IMG/VR virus record: IMGVR_UViG_3300024252_000004
Coordinates: 1 to 64,000 of that record
DNA length: 64,000 nucleotides
Strand: one strand, 5' to 3'
From: a virus
The translations under genes were made by a program, and so were the position numbers. The first letter of the stretch is position 1. Each line of letters opens with the position of its first letter. Under the pieces are notes generated by a model. It was not told the DNA's origin and made no database searches. It saw nothing but the letters and a program-made list of their open reading frames with translations. Of the stretch, positions 45,401-55,100 are shown piece by piece.

Positions 45401-48400
45401 CGTCTACATTGATTCCTCCACCTCCATTGCTGATGTGGATTCTGACGGAGATTTTGTTCTTGATGAGAACGGATCTCGATTCACCATCACAGATGTTGAT
45501 AGCTTTACATCTATCATTACAGTTGCGTCTCCAGCAGTAAATAATGTTACTGCAATACTCCCTGCGGTTGGACCAGTAACGGTTGTGGTTAAGCCTACCG
45601 TTACAATTACTGATACTGGAATGACTATCATAATCCCATCAGATTCAGGGATAGCAAACGGCGAAAAATTTGAGGTTACATATCTGCCAGATGGTACTCC
45701 TGAGATTCTCAGCACCGTTGCTGTGGACTATCGTTACGGATTCCATTACTTTGATTACACATATCTCAATGACGAGATCGTTGTGTGGTATGAGTATGGT
45801 GACAACGCAATTGACTGGAGCATCTCTGATGCGCTGACGGAAGGCGAAGGTTACTTCATAACTTATAAGTTCGGTGCATTGAGACAGGCGTTGAGAGCTA
45901 ATTTCGGTAGCGTAACAGATATACCATTTTTCAAAAACTTCCCTGTTGAAGTAAATAGGGAACTATACAGAGATGCATTAAAAGGAACTCTACAGGCATT
46001 CCCCAAGGGACCTACCATTCCTGCGTTCACTGAGCTTGTTAAAGCATTCACAGACATTGAGCCTGACATCGATGAGCTTGCCTTCGGAAATTGGATTCTC
46101 GGAAGAGATTACGTAGACCCAGCAGACATTCATTATGATGGTGTCCTTGACTTCACTGATGGCAAATTTGATAGCGGGCTTGTATACAATGATGACGTGG
46201 TTACATCTGTACCTGCGATCTCAAGTTTGCCTCTCAATGAGGGAACATTGGAATGCTGGATTAGACCAGAGTGGTCAGGTGTTGCTAATGATGCGACGCT
46301 CACATTTGATCTTGATAATCTCGGAAGAGCCAAATTCGGTATTAATGCCAAGCAGAGCCCTTATGATGATGGGTTTGTAATCTACCCTACTGATGGAGCA
46401 GTTGGCGGGACAGATGTGACGGGACTTGGTACGACCATTTTTAATTTCAGGACTGATGATTCTCAAGCTTCAGGCTTTGACCAAAGCAGGTTCGGTATAT
46501 TTAAGGAACTTACTACGCTTACGCAGTTAACCCCATCTGATCTCAGAGCTACAATGAAGATTGATAGGTTTGGTTTAGTGATGGATACCCTCGTGACAGA
46601 CACAGTTCCCGATCCGGCAATCTTTAGATTAGCCTCCCTCCTTACTCTTGATGACAAGAGAGAGGTTGGCGTAGAGCTTGCTCTAAGTCCTGTTGATGGA
46701 TTCGAATATCTCGTATCAACTGTGACAATGGAAGATGAAGAGATTCCTAATTTTGATCCTCCTTACCAGACAAGGAAGTGCAAATGCTTCTTGCTCAATA
46801 CACAATCTGACCTTGCACGAATTAATGACCTTGAGATTGAAATTGATCTTGGTTCGGAATTCGAATTGGACAACGCACTTGACGACTACAAGGTTATCAC
46901 TGATGACAACTCTGTGCTTCTCGTAGGAGATAGCGCTGGATACTTCTATGAAGTTATTAAGCTTATAGACCACAATGACGATGAGGTCAAGACGATCAAA
47001 GGAGACTTTGAGAAACTTATCGTTAAGAGAATCGCGGTAAACAATCCGTCAGCTACAACCAACTGGACCGATGAGATCAATGGAACTCTACCCACAGGAA
47101 CTCTTTATCTCTATGTGAAGACTGTTCTTCCGACTATCAACGACGGAGACGATAGCTCTCTTGCTTTCTTAAGCGATGCGGGATTTGTTTACGACTGGTC
47201 AGACTACACAGAGTACAGAGTTAACAGAAGGCCCAGCGAGAACCTTGTCGATGTTCATATTGGAACTGCAAAAGTAACTTACTTCTACACAGATTTCCTC
47301 AAGGTGCAAACAGATACCAATGATCTTAATGGTGTACTCTTTGCCGCATTGGACCAGTCAGTATTATCTGAGTTCAGCGTGTTGAGACACAGAGGACATT
47401 ACGACAATATCTTTAACCTCTCTGATGTATATATTGGAGCAGCAGGTTACAGCCCAACCGTGCATCCTTTCGGTGTTAACAAGGAAGACTCACCCGACAG
47501 CCCTCTTGGTATTCCAAAGAATATTGAGACTGATGAAGGTATCTTTATCTGGTTTGACGAACTATGCACCAACCCATTCTCTGACGAGGCTGGACAGTGG
47601 GTCATGAGAGTTAGGGCTGACCGCTCTGTGCTCTGCCCAGATGATGTAATCGTAAATGGATACCAAGATTATCAAAACGTCTTCATCTCAGAAACTGTCA
47701 CAAAGAAAGTTGAGGGTGATATTTATACCAGCGGGGACTTTGGTTCCGTTGTTAGATCACATCGCGACGAAACACTCGGCGGTTGTGATGTTGGAGAGGT
47801 ATGCTCTGCAACCTTTAGGTACTGCGGCAATGAATTGCTCGAATCAAATGGTTGGTATAAGTTAGAAGAGACAAGCTCCGATCTTATCAATGTTGTGCTC
47901 TCAGGAACTCCAACTGACAGAGTTGAATGGGTTAAACATGGCGACTTTGATACTTCAGAGTCCAAAGGAATCTATAGAGCAGGACCATCCGCACATCTAT
48001 TTGACTGTGTAGAGGAAGAGTCTGTTCTTGGTAACATGCTATATACAAAGCTGCCATGTTCAGGTGGGGATGTAGAGTACACTGTATCAATGAAGGTTGA
48101 TACATATGCGGCCGTATCAGGAACTGAAGTCGGTTCATTCTCTGGCTTTGTCAGTGGCAACTTAACTGGTATCACTCCTATCCATATGAGCGATGGGGAC
48201 ATAAGCGTTAAGGTATCTCTTGGATTCAACTCTATTGGAGAAAACCTTGTGCTTGTTATCGATGGTGAGACTGACGACGTAGTTGATGTGATCTCCTATG
48301 TATGGGACGACTCATTGTTCCACGAGTACACCATTATCAAAACCGAGGCATCAGGTGTTCTAAATGTCTATGTCGATGACATCCTATTGTCTCAGATTTC

Positions 48401-51400
48401 TCTTTCAGATTTCTCTGAGCCGAGCGAGTTTGACACAGGCTCTATTTACTCACAGGAATTCCTGGCGCTGCATATTGCGGACGCTGATCTCGTAGATTCT
48501 GCTGACCTCCACGCAATTGGTTCCAACACGGTAGACGTAGATCTAATCTTCTTCTCTGGTAGCTACACCGAGGGACTTCCAAATCTTGAGTCCACAGATA
48601 TCTTCATCCATACCGATGATAGAATTCAATTCTCATTCTCGATTGACGAACTCGATGTAGATGGCTACGGGTATGGGGATGCATACGATGGCTACGGCGA
48701 CTTAGTATCTATTGATGAGGTATTCATCTCTTCAGACAGAAGAAGATACATCGCAGACTCAGGAATTAAGGATGGCGACAGAAGGTTCTCCATCTTCAAA
48801 GATGGTAAGGGATTCTTAAACTTCAGGGTTTACGATGAATCATTATTCAAAGGAAGAGACTCAACGTTCTTCAACGTTTCAACTAACATCAAGCACTTCG
48901 TTGCTGGTGACCTACATCATGTTGCTGCAAGTTGGAAGCTGAACAGCGTTGACGAGAAGGACGAGATGCACCTCTTTGTTGACGGACAAGAAGCATCCAA
49001 CATTTACAAATTCGGTGGAAAAATTCCTGTCGCAGTGAACGATAAGTTCTCTGACGTAAGCAAAGAATCTCTTCAGAACTTCTTAGTAAGAGACATTGAC
49101 TTCTGCCAGATCTTTACTGATGGTACGACGGTGGCATTGTCCAGCATCTTTACTTCAGTGTCAGCTACATTTACAGAAGATATGGTTGGCCGTAGCATCA
49201 TTGTTACAGGCTCCAGTCTTTACGATACATTAATTGGGCAGCAGCTTATCATTGCATCTTACATTGATGAAAATCGAGTAACTTTAGCAACAGGTTCTAA
49301 CCTTGAAACGGTTACCTTCGTAGCCTCTGCAAGTGATATCGAATTCAAATTCGCTCCAGTTGCCGGCATACGCTCAGACATCATGACAGATCTAAGGAAC
49401 AATAGGTTCGTCATCAAGCGTTCTGATGCGTCTGGAGATATCGAAGAGCTTGGTGGTATTCTATACACTGTTGATGGCACCACCATCGATATCATACAGG
49501 GCAGCAATGTCTACGAGCCTAAGTTCAGAGCTAATATTGATACAAGAATAATTGAGTTTGTTGGTAGGGATGAAGAGTGTAGCTATCTACAGACAGTCTT
49601 CCCGACTGATCTGGATGTGCATGTTGAGACTCTCGGGTTAAACCTTGAGAACTGCAAGTTTATAATTGAGGTACCTCACTCCACGTACAGTACGTCTGGA
49701 GATTATACAAGTGGCCTCAGCGTTCTCAGAACAAGAAGTTCTGAGCCTGTCTCTCTTGATGATGTACGCATCACAAAAGTTATCTTGCCAAGGACCGCCT
49801 TGGAGATCCTTGATGCTACAGAGATCGGAGACAATAAGTTCCTAACCACATTTGACGTAAGCCTCGACGAAGATACCCACAAGGTATCTTCTGAGTCCGG
49901 AAGAGTTATCCGTAGCCAAAACCTTGGTCGTCTGCTTGAACTTAGATTCGAGTCAGACAACGTGAACTTCTGCGACTATACACTTGATGACGGTTACCAG
50001 GATGGATACCAAGATGGTACGACCGGCACAATCACAATCTATGGCCAGACAATAGACGGCATAGATGAAGAGACATTCTTCATCGGACGCAATGGTTCCT
50101 ATTTCGGCAGAAAATACTTCATTGAAGTAACAAGCGTGGAAGGTACGCTTGAGGTTGTTGACGAAGATTACTTCGAGCTTGGAGTCATTGAGATTCGAGA
50201 GGCTAACCCAATTACTACCTCGGATAACAATGGTGATGCAGCGGACATTCTTTCTTATAGGAATGGGGCGTTCACCTTTGCTACAAGTGGTTCAAATGGA
50301 GGGTTCCCATTCGAACTCCATAAGGGATACTACTCAGTTGATTACCCAACTTTCCTAAGGATTGGTCTGCCACAAGTTGGAGACAGACTCTACATCGGTT
50401 CTGACTATGAAGAAGCTCAGCAATTTGGCGGAGCTATTGACGAGCTTAGAATCATCTCCGAGATGTCATCAGATACCAGGGTAACGGAGCGAGACACTAA
50501 TGGAACAAGAAGCGTTACAGAAGATTTCAACAAAAGCATTCCGTTCTGTCCAGACTCTCAGACTACAGCACTGCTTCATTTTAACGATCCAATCGATAAA
50601 CAGCTTAGAAAGCTAAGAAGCATCTCTTTCCTTAACGAGGAGGATAACTATTCTTTCAATCTTTCCAGAGCACAGATCGAGGAGCTACTTGAGTACGTCA
50701 ATGACGGAGAGAAATTCGTCCTTAAGATGATCAACATGGGCTTTGACGAAGACAATGCTGTGAAGACTTTCTATGAAGTTCACAGAGCAGAAGGTGGGCC
50801 GCTTTGGGACGACTCTAAATACTACAGAACATATGCAGAATACATCTCAAGCTCAAGCAGCGTGAACAACGACTTCGGTTACTCAGGATACTTCGTAGAC
50901 GGTAACTCTTTACTCAAGCTAAATGAAGCTGGTGAGTTCCGTCACAAAGAAGGAACTATTGAGTTCTGGGCAAGTCCTGTCATCGACACTACCGTTGATG
51001 CGGAGCGTAGGTATTTCGTAGATGTATCCTCAGCAAGTAGAGATAGAATTAAGTCAACCTCTTCAAGAGTAATTGATTTACCTAACAAGGCTAAGAATAT
51101 CGTCAGTGTTAAGCTGATTAGCTCAGCAAAGAGACTGGAGACATTCTACACCGAGAGCGAGAAGAGCAGAATCCTTTTTGATGAGATTGCTCGAAGCGAA
51201 ATCTCCGGCAGACTTGAGGGTGGCACCGGTTCTGATAAAGACTTTTCGGTAGGTGCAAAGCTATCTGCCAACGGATCAAAGGTACTCTTGGCGGAGTCCC
51301 TCCCGGGGCAGAAAGTTGATGTCATTGTGACATACATCCCGCTTGACTCTTCAGGAGATAGAGTATCTGTTTACAAGGATGAAAATGGATACATGACCTT

Positions 51401-52073
51401 CGCAATTACCGCGAACAATGTTGATCACATTGTGAATAAGAAAATCGATTGGAAAAAGAATACATGGCACAGAGTAATGTGTACATATAAGACTGGCTCT
51501 AATGGGTACGACACAATGAAAATCTTTGTTGACGGTGAAGAGGGAGGAATCATCAGATACGGTGAGGGTTTGATTTACGGCACAGGATTCATCTATGGGC
51601 AGTACGCTCAGAGAGATGGACAATCTAAGAGTGTTGAGTACAAAATTGATCTCAACAGCGATCTTAAGCTAATTGCAATTGGCTCTGACATCTTCGGAGA
51701 TAATAACATTAGAGGAAGATTGGATAACTTAAGATTCAGCAGAGTCATCAGACCTACATCGAGAGATTCGGCAGGCAACTATGTTGACCTGGGTTATTCA
51801 AGTAATATAAACACAGTAAGGCCCGTCGTAAAAGACGACGCAACAACCTATCTGCAAGACTTTGATGCAGATGGTGAAAGGATTGATAAGTTCGCAACGA
51901 TTATCGATCCTGAAAATGGTATATTTGAATTTGACATTAATGTATTCGACAATTTCGATAGAGTAATCGGAGTTAACGATGGCGAAGTTGAGGAGCTACT
52001 TGTTGATCTTGTTAATAGGCTTAAGCCTGCTCACGCAAATGCCGTAGTAAGGTTCATTAAATCAAGATGCTAA
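42417..52073 (+). CDS. Giant 3218-residue baseplate/adhesion protein with LamG-like domains
   Basis: An N-terminal Ig-like strand set is followed at about 108-140 by helices (RDRIYRRIPDLFELEG). At about 1152-1230 lies a helical domain (FGALRQALRANFG, then FPKGPTIPAFTELVKAF) of the tail-protein-I kind. Concanavalin/LamG-like beta sandwiches follow around 1272 (GTLECWIRPEWSG), 2075-2190 (MHLFVDGQEASN), 2618-2687 (FGGAIDELRIISEMS) and 2845-3110 (EGTIEFWASPV, KIFVDGEEGG). The C-terminus returns to helices (NRLKPAHANAVVRFIKS). It directly follows the J/gp6-like gene, where a gpI/gp7-like wedge or fibre-connecting protein is expected. LamG-like domains suggest glycan or surface binding; that part is inference. 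Confidence 0.65.
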   Translation: MALRPVAFSIPSTTELKVTFSENLSESLSSIHFEVESLSGSVRDLEVTGVTIAGSVALIKTRPQVAGNYYLLKFLDATDLNFISNKGSRLLDDSISRELFFVGIDNVNPIRDRIYRRIPDLFELEGSILKNILSAQANELFKAQKDIGSVLSNNYVSETVVDEFRTRSAGAFDRMANENVYEVVRISKKLTGESIKTDTIEFSSDVSAPRMEIMPVYPVPLQQVIIEDEEITVDSEGNSFEGYLLSLAKKNVTKILSVLLIRSDDNEDCDGDIGINYDVERYKYAITSNRYDQDYGFNLHTLESNQILLSEFGNLPRPTIYDTIIVTYAYKDLGRHILIDQIEVSRVEDAISEAVPSSATSFFLDNAPVVNSSNNVATSGALTFSVSENDGTTPDEFVTEITFNASRLPSFPGEWSCDYETGEVFVYGKTINTEGTGRNNYIVDYLYRKEFKEDLDYSISDQDLVATPDRELANKEAEIFIRYDYVFAEGTDYEMSSHIEVMPEFMENRLNTSFSVIPQHTPVTDVFRILNQTTGELYTPMYHSDSEIFFAGNRSPEIKSAEGEKANFQRVRNEELGVIGEFIAPTHTAKITSVASNNSIQFSPGIPSELISQNSNEYYFRELENDDGDYVAEDVQIKFFGDEDSGGLITSVGINVSASPPTRGSTVIIGPRAFVIHLDNEGILNKNSDALGSLVNTSFVATDKDVFENERYFEPILVNPGFSSTTSGGISQALTADKGTDFYSNLERLRVVGDYLVDYRYGIAYVAVGLEQDVNVSTAHYAYATHKTAGKNILTASSVAKKTNGPEDLTLATKVYSNYGHNVFEITIHDIEDGLTLYDGVTEAVDLNDNLAIICEVREDYTVVVPHNILAINSIFKRSDLEGVNLNASDEADRSPGYSAEDLTTATKNGGRNLCDSSFCTFTDNVIDLKKVVEKRAYMNADGDFEFTILDSDANTFVKCVRSSTQLEFFSDELNITKVDDLEVVSVALDGSEVTVYIDSSTSIADVDSDGDFVLDENGSRFTITDVDSFTSIITVASPAVNNVTAILPAVGPVTVVVKPTVTITDTGMTIIIPSDSGIANGEKFEVTYLPDGTPEILSTVAVDYRYGFHYFDYTYLNDEIVVWYEYGDNAIDWSISDALTEGEGYFITYKFGALRQALRANFGSVTDIPFFKNFPVEVNRELYRDALKGTLQAFPKGPTIPAFTELVKAFTDIEPDIDELAFGNWILGRDYVDPADIHYDGVLDFTDGKFDSGLVYNDDVVTSVPAISSLPLNEGTLECWIRPEWSGVANDATLTFDLDNLGRAKFGINAKQSPYDDGFVIYPTDGAVGGTDVTGLGTTIFNFRTDDSQASGFDQSRFGIFKELTTLTQLTPSDLRATMKIDRFGLVMDTLVTDTVPDPAIFRLASLLTLDDKREVGVELALSPVDGFEYLVSTVTMEDEEIPNFDPPYQTRKCKCFLLNTQSDLARINDLEIEIDLGSEFELDNALDDYKVITDDNSVLLVGDSAGYFYEVIKLIDHNDDEVKTIKGDFEKLIVKRIAVNNPSATTNWTDEINGTLPTGTLYLYVKTVLPTINDGDDSSLAFLSDAGFVYDWSDYTEYRVNRRPSENLVDVHIGTAKVTYFYTDFLKVQTDTNDLNGVLFAALDQSVLSEFSVLRHRGHYDNIFNLSDVYIGAAGYSPTVHPFGVNKEDSPDSPLGIPKNIETDEGIFIWFDELCTNPFSDEAGQWVMRVRADRSVLCPDDVIVNGYQDYQNVFISETVTKKVEGDIYTSGDFGSVVRSHRDETLGGCDVGEVCSATFRYCGNELLESNGWYKLEETSSDLINVVLSGTPTDRVEWVKHGDFDTSESKGIYRAGPSAHLFDCVEEESVLGNMLYTKLPCSGGDVEYTVSMKVDTYAAVSGTEVGSFSGFVSGNLTGITPIHMSDGDISVKVSLGFNSIGENLVLVIDGETDDVVDVISYVWDDSLFHEYTIIKTEASGVLNVYVDDILLSQISLSDFSEPSEFDTGSIYSQEFLALHIADADLVDSADLHAIGSNTVDVDLIFFSGSYTEGLPNLESTDIFIHTDDRIQFSFSIDELDVDGYGYGDAYDGYGDLVSIDEVFISSDRRRYIADSGIKDGDRRFSIFKDGKGFLNFRVYDESLFKGRDSTFFNVSTNIKHFVAGDLHHVAASWKLNSVDEKDEMHLFVDGQEASNIYKFGGKIPVAVNDKFSDVSKESLQNFLVRDIDFCQIFTDGTTVALSSIFTSVSATFTEDMVGRSIIVTGSSLYDTLIGQQLIIASYIDENRVTLATGSNLETVTFVASASDIEFKFAPVAGIRSDIMTDLRNNRFVIKRSDASGDIEELGGILYTVDGTTIDIIQGSNVYEPKFRANIDTRIIEFVGRDEECSYLQTVFPTDLDVHVETLGLNLENCKFIIEVPHSTYSTSGDYTSGLSVLRTRSSEPVSLDDVRITKVILPRTALEILDATEIGDNKFLTTFDVSLDEDTHKVSSESGRVIRSQNLGRLLELRFESDNVNFCDYTLDDGYQDGYQDGTTGTITIYGQTIDGIDEETFFIGRNGSYFGRKYFIEVTSVEGTLEVVDEDYFELGVIEIREANPITTSDNNGDAADILSYRNGAFTFATSGSNGGFPFELHKGYYSVDYPTFLRIGLPQVGDRLYIGSDYEEAQQFGGAIDELRIISEMSSDTRVTERDTNGTRSVTEDFNKSIPFCPDSQTTALLHFNDPIDKQLRKLRSISFLNEEDNYSFNLSRAQIEELLEYVNDGEKFVLKMINMGFDEDNAVKTFYEVHRAEGGPLWDDSKYYRTYAEYISSSSSVNNDFGYSGYFVDGNSLLKLNEAGEFRHKEGTIEFWASPVIDTTVDAERRYFVDVSSASRDRIKSTSSRVIDLPNKAKNIVSVKLISSAKRLETFYTESEKSRILFDEIARSEISGRLEGGTGSDKDFSVGAKLSANGSKVLLAESLPGQKVDVIVTYIPLDSSGDRVSVYKDENGYMTFAITANNVDHIVNKKIDWKKNTWHRVMCTYKTGSNGYDTMKIFVDGEEGGIIRYGEGLIYGTGFIYGQYAQRDGQSKSVEYKIDLNSDLKLIAIGSDIFGDNNIRGRLDNLRFSRVIRPTSRDSAGNYVDLGYSSNINTVRPVVKDDATTYLQDFDADGERIDKFATIIDPENGIFEFDINVFDNFDRVIGVNDGEVEELLVDLVNRLKPAHANAVVRFIKSRC

Positions 52074-52121
52074 CACTACTAATAATACGACGTGATATTG
52101 AGTTGTGGATAGGAGAAATTA
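52074..52121 (+). promoter_or_regulatory. Leader of the fibre gene with T7-promoter-like start
   Basis: A 48-base gap. It contains TAATACGAC at 52083-52091, the first nine bases of the phage T7 promoter, but the following part matches only in patches (14 of 20 positions in all). It also holds CTACTAATA (52076-52084), shared with the sheath leader, and GAGTTGTG (52100-52107), shared with two other gene starts. A ribosome site AGGAG is at 52111-52115. A phage promoter is possible; the T7 match may be chance. Confidence 0.25.
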
Positions 52122-55100
52122 ATGGCTAAAGAAAACCGTTTGCCTACAGAAAGAATAAATTGGTTTGATGGTCAACGTGTGACTGAGACAGACTTAGACG
52201 TTGAGCAGATTTACGTTCAGAAGATTACTTCCGAGCTTGCACTTGATGCGATCGGAAGTGGTGTGGTACAGCCAGACCCCTTCGAAACAAGAGTCCTGCT
52301 TGATACAAGTAAGCCTGGAAAGTATACCGATGGCGATGACGAAAATTCCTCAAAACTTGATATTGAGGGCGGTACCTATGATGGTATGCCAATCTATTTT
52401 GACAGACAGGTATCAGACACTACGAGAGGAGTTCGACTTGAGGTCGAGCTTACTGACGTGGATGCAAAAGGGTTAGAGAAAACCAGAGTTCTTCTCTTGG
52501 GAAGGATCTTCGACGGTATTGATTCCGAAGGTGTCCTTACCGCAGAAGTACTTGACTTTGCCAGCAATGGCAAAAAGATCTCCAGCTATTACTTCAGAGA
52601 AATCATTGCAGTCTACTTCAATAACTTCTCTGGCGGTACTGGTGCAACACATTACGAATCAAGCAAAGAAAGCTTAGACCTAATCTCATTGAATAGCGGT
52701 AAGGCCGTAGTGAGAGAGGCTCCACCGCTTTGGGTTTATCCAACTCCGAGCATGTCAGAGCAAGCACAGTCACCTAACTTTGGCTTGGCTACATTCATTA
52801 CGTCTGCAACCTCCAACACTATTGAGGATGAGATCGAGGATGGCTTAGGTGCTTCTAATTCCGTTGGAGACCTATACCTTGATCTTGAAGGAAGAGAAGA
52901 GATTAAGCTTGAGGCTGATGCAAGCACGGCAATAGCTTATGGTCAGAAGTTCCTTGCAAAATGCAATAACCTTCAAAGGATCGATCTACTTCTATCTGCT
53001 GAAGAAGATGAGAGTGCAGCCTTAGGGGAAGAATACGATTGGTCTGGCGAACTTGTAATCTCAATTCATGAGCTTGCATCAGATGTTAACTGCCCAACCG
53101 ATGCCGTCCCTGATGACTTGATCGACTTCGATCCTGATATCACTCCGATTATTGAGGTGGCATTCAGCCAGGAGGATCTAGAGGAACTCGGATACTCACT
53201 TGGCGCTACACCTTCAATGGTTAGCTTTAACTTTGCTGGCACATTAATCGCAGATCCTAACATCGAACCGACAATCGAGGAGGATAAATACTATGCCTTC
53301 CTCTTGTCAAGAAGGGGCGATAATAGAACTGGAACCGTTATTCTTCAGAAGGGCTTCTCAACGAAGGCCGGAAAGGTAGAAGAGAATGTTCCCCTTACTG
53401 TATTTGAAGAATACGGAAAAGCTACTTCAAAGTTTTTCGAATTCGATCCCGTAACAAAGAGATATATAAGCGACTCTGATTCATCTATGTGGTACGTCGT
53501 ACACTGTGACTCCATTGGCGTTACAGATGGTACAGCATACTCTGATGAAGGTGTTGCCGTTACGCTACAAAAGACCGAAGAGTTTATTGGTGGCGCAGAG
53601 ATCTCCTTTATCCTTAAAAATATTCCTCTTGCTACTGTAGAAGAAGGCGAGTCAAACTATGTTGTCCTCTCCCATGTAGAAGAATTCACAACTCCTGACG
53701 TACATCCGCGAACCAATAACTTTGTGTTCAAGAGGATCAAAGATACGCTAGCCGTAACCGTAGTTGACAGCGCCGGACTTGAAGAGTTGCAAGAGGATAC
53801 TTATCCGCTATTACTGGCAAGAGTAAAAGACAAGAATGTCCGAGATGCTCAAACCATTACTGGCACATTTGACAAGCCCGGGTTCATCGATGTAACTAAG
53901 GTTATCATTGAAGACCCAAGCACCACGCTCCTGTCGGCCAATCTTATCGGAAGAGTTATCGTTCCCGACACAGACTGTAATTGCACAGCCAGATACCGAG
54001 TAGTTAAAGCTGAGTGTTTACAGGTACTTGCTGGCGATCTTGACCGAGATGGTGAGATCACTCAGAATGACGTTCTTGAGATGCTGGATGTGGTTGGCAA
54101 TACAATTAACTCAGAAGATACAGAACGTTCGATCCTCGGTGGAGAGATTGACATCATTGATTTCTTGGCTGCGGATCTTAATGCTGACGAGAGTGTCGAT
54201 GGTGATGACATCGAGCTTCTTGAGGATGCTGTCGATGGTTATGTTAACTTTACCACAGAAGAAAAACTCACCTACCTTGTGCTCCACTTAGAGAATATCC
54301 TTGAAACCCAGGACTATCCTGAGATTTATGAAGATGATGCTTCAACCGGAGAGACAACTGCTGATACAGATTCTATAGAGTTCACAGCATCGGACAGAGC
54401 TGCTCTCATCATTCGCCCAGGAGACTTGATCGAAATTGAGTCCGGTAGCGATTCGGGCACTTATGTCATCTTAACGAAAACAATCTCCTCCGACAATACC
54501 ACCGTTACTTTGACGGTAGAGAATCAGGACGGAACAGGTGTATCTTTTGCAGGAGACACAGGCTTTGATGTAACGCTAACCAGTGGAACCAAGGTCAATG
54601 TCTTCGCAGACAACACAGCCCTTGCCCAAATTCCTTTTGCGGAAAGCAGCTACGAAATCTCCTTTGTGGAATCTCCATTCTCTGCTGAGTTTTTAGACAT
54701 CTGTGATTTAAGAAGACTAGTTGGCCTGAGTTTCATTGAGGAAAAGAGTTCTTCCTGTGAGTGTGAAGAGTCAGCATGTGTTGATGAAGATGCATGTGAT
54801 CCGATTTATAAGAATCAACAGTACCTCTCTGGCGATCTTTATTTGCCAGATGGTAACATCCTTTCTGCTCCTGATACAGCTCACAGACTTGATAGTGAGT
54901 ACTCGAACATTAAGATCACCTTGCCTCCTGGCACGATCGATGACTGTGCTATAGATCTTTACAATACTTTCATTAAAGCTGAGGACGACGGTTGCAAAAC
55001 TTCCGCAGGCTATCCAGCTATGAAGTATTCAGATGGAACCTACGTTGGCTGTAGCGATGATGGCACAGATACTGACATAACTAAAGGAAGAATTAAGTTC

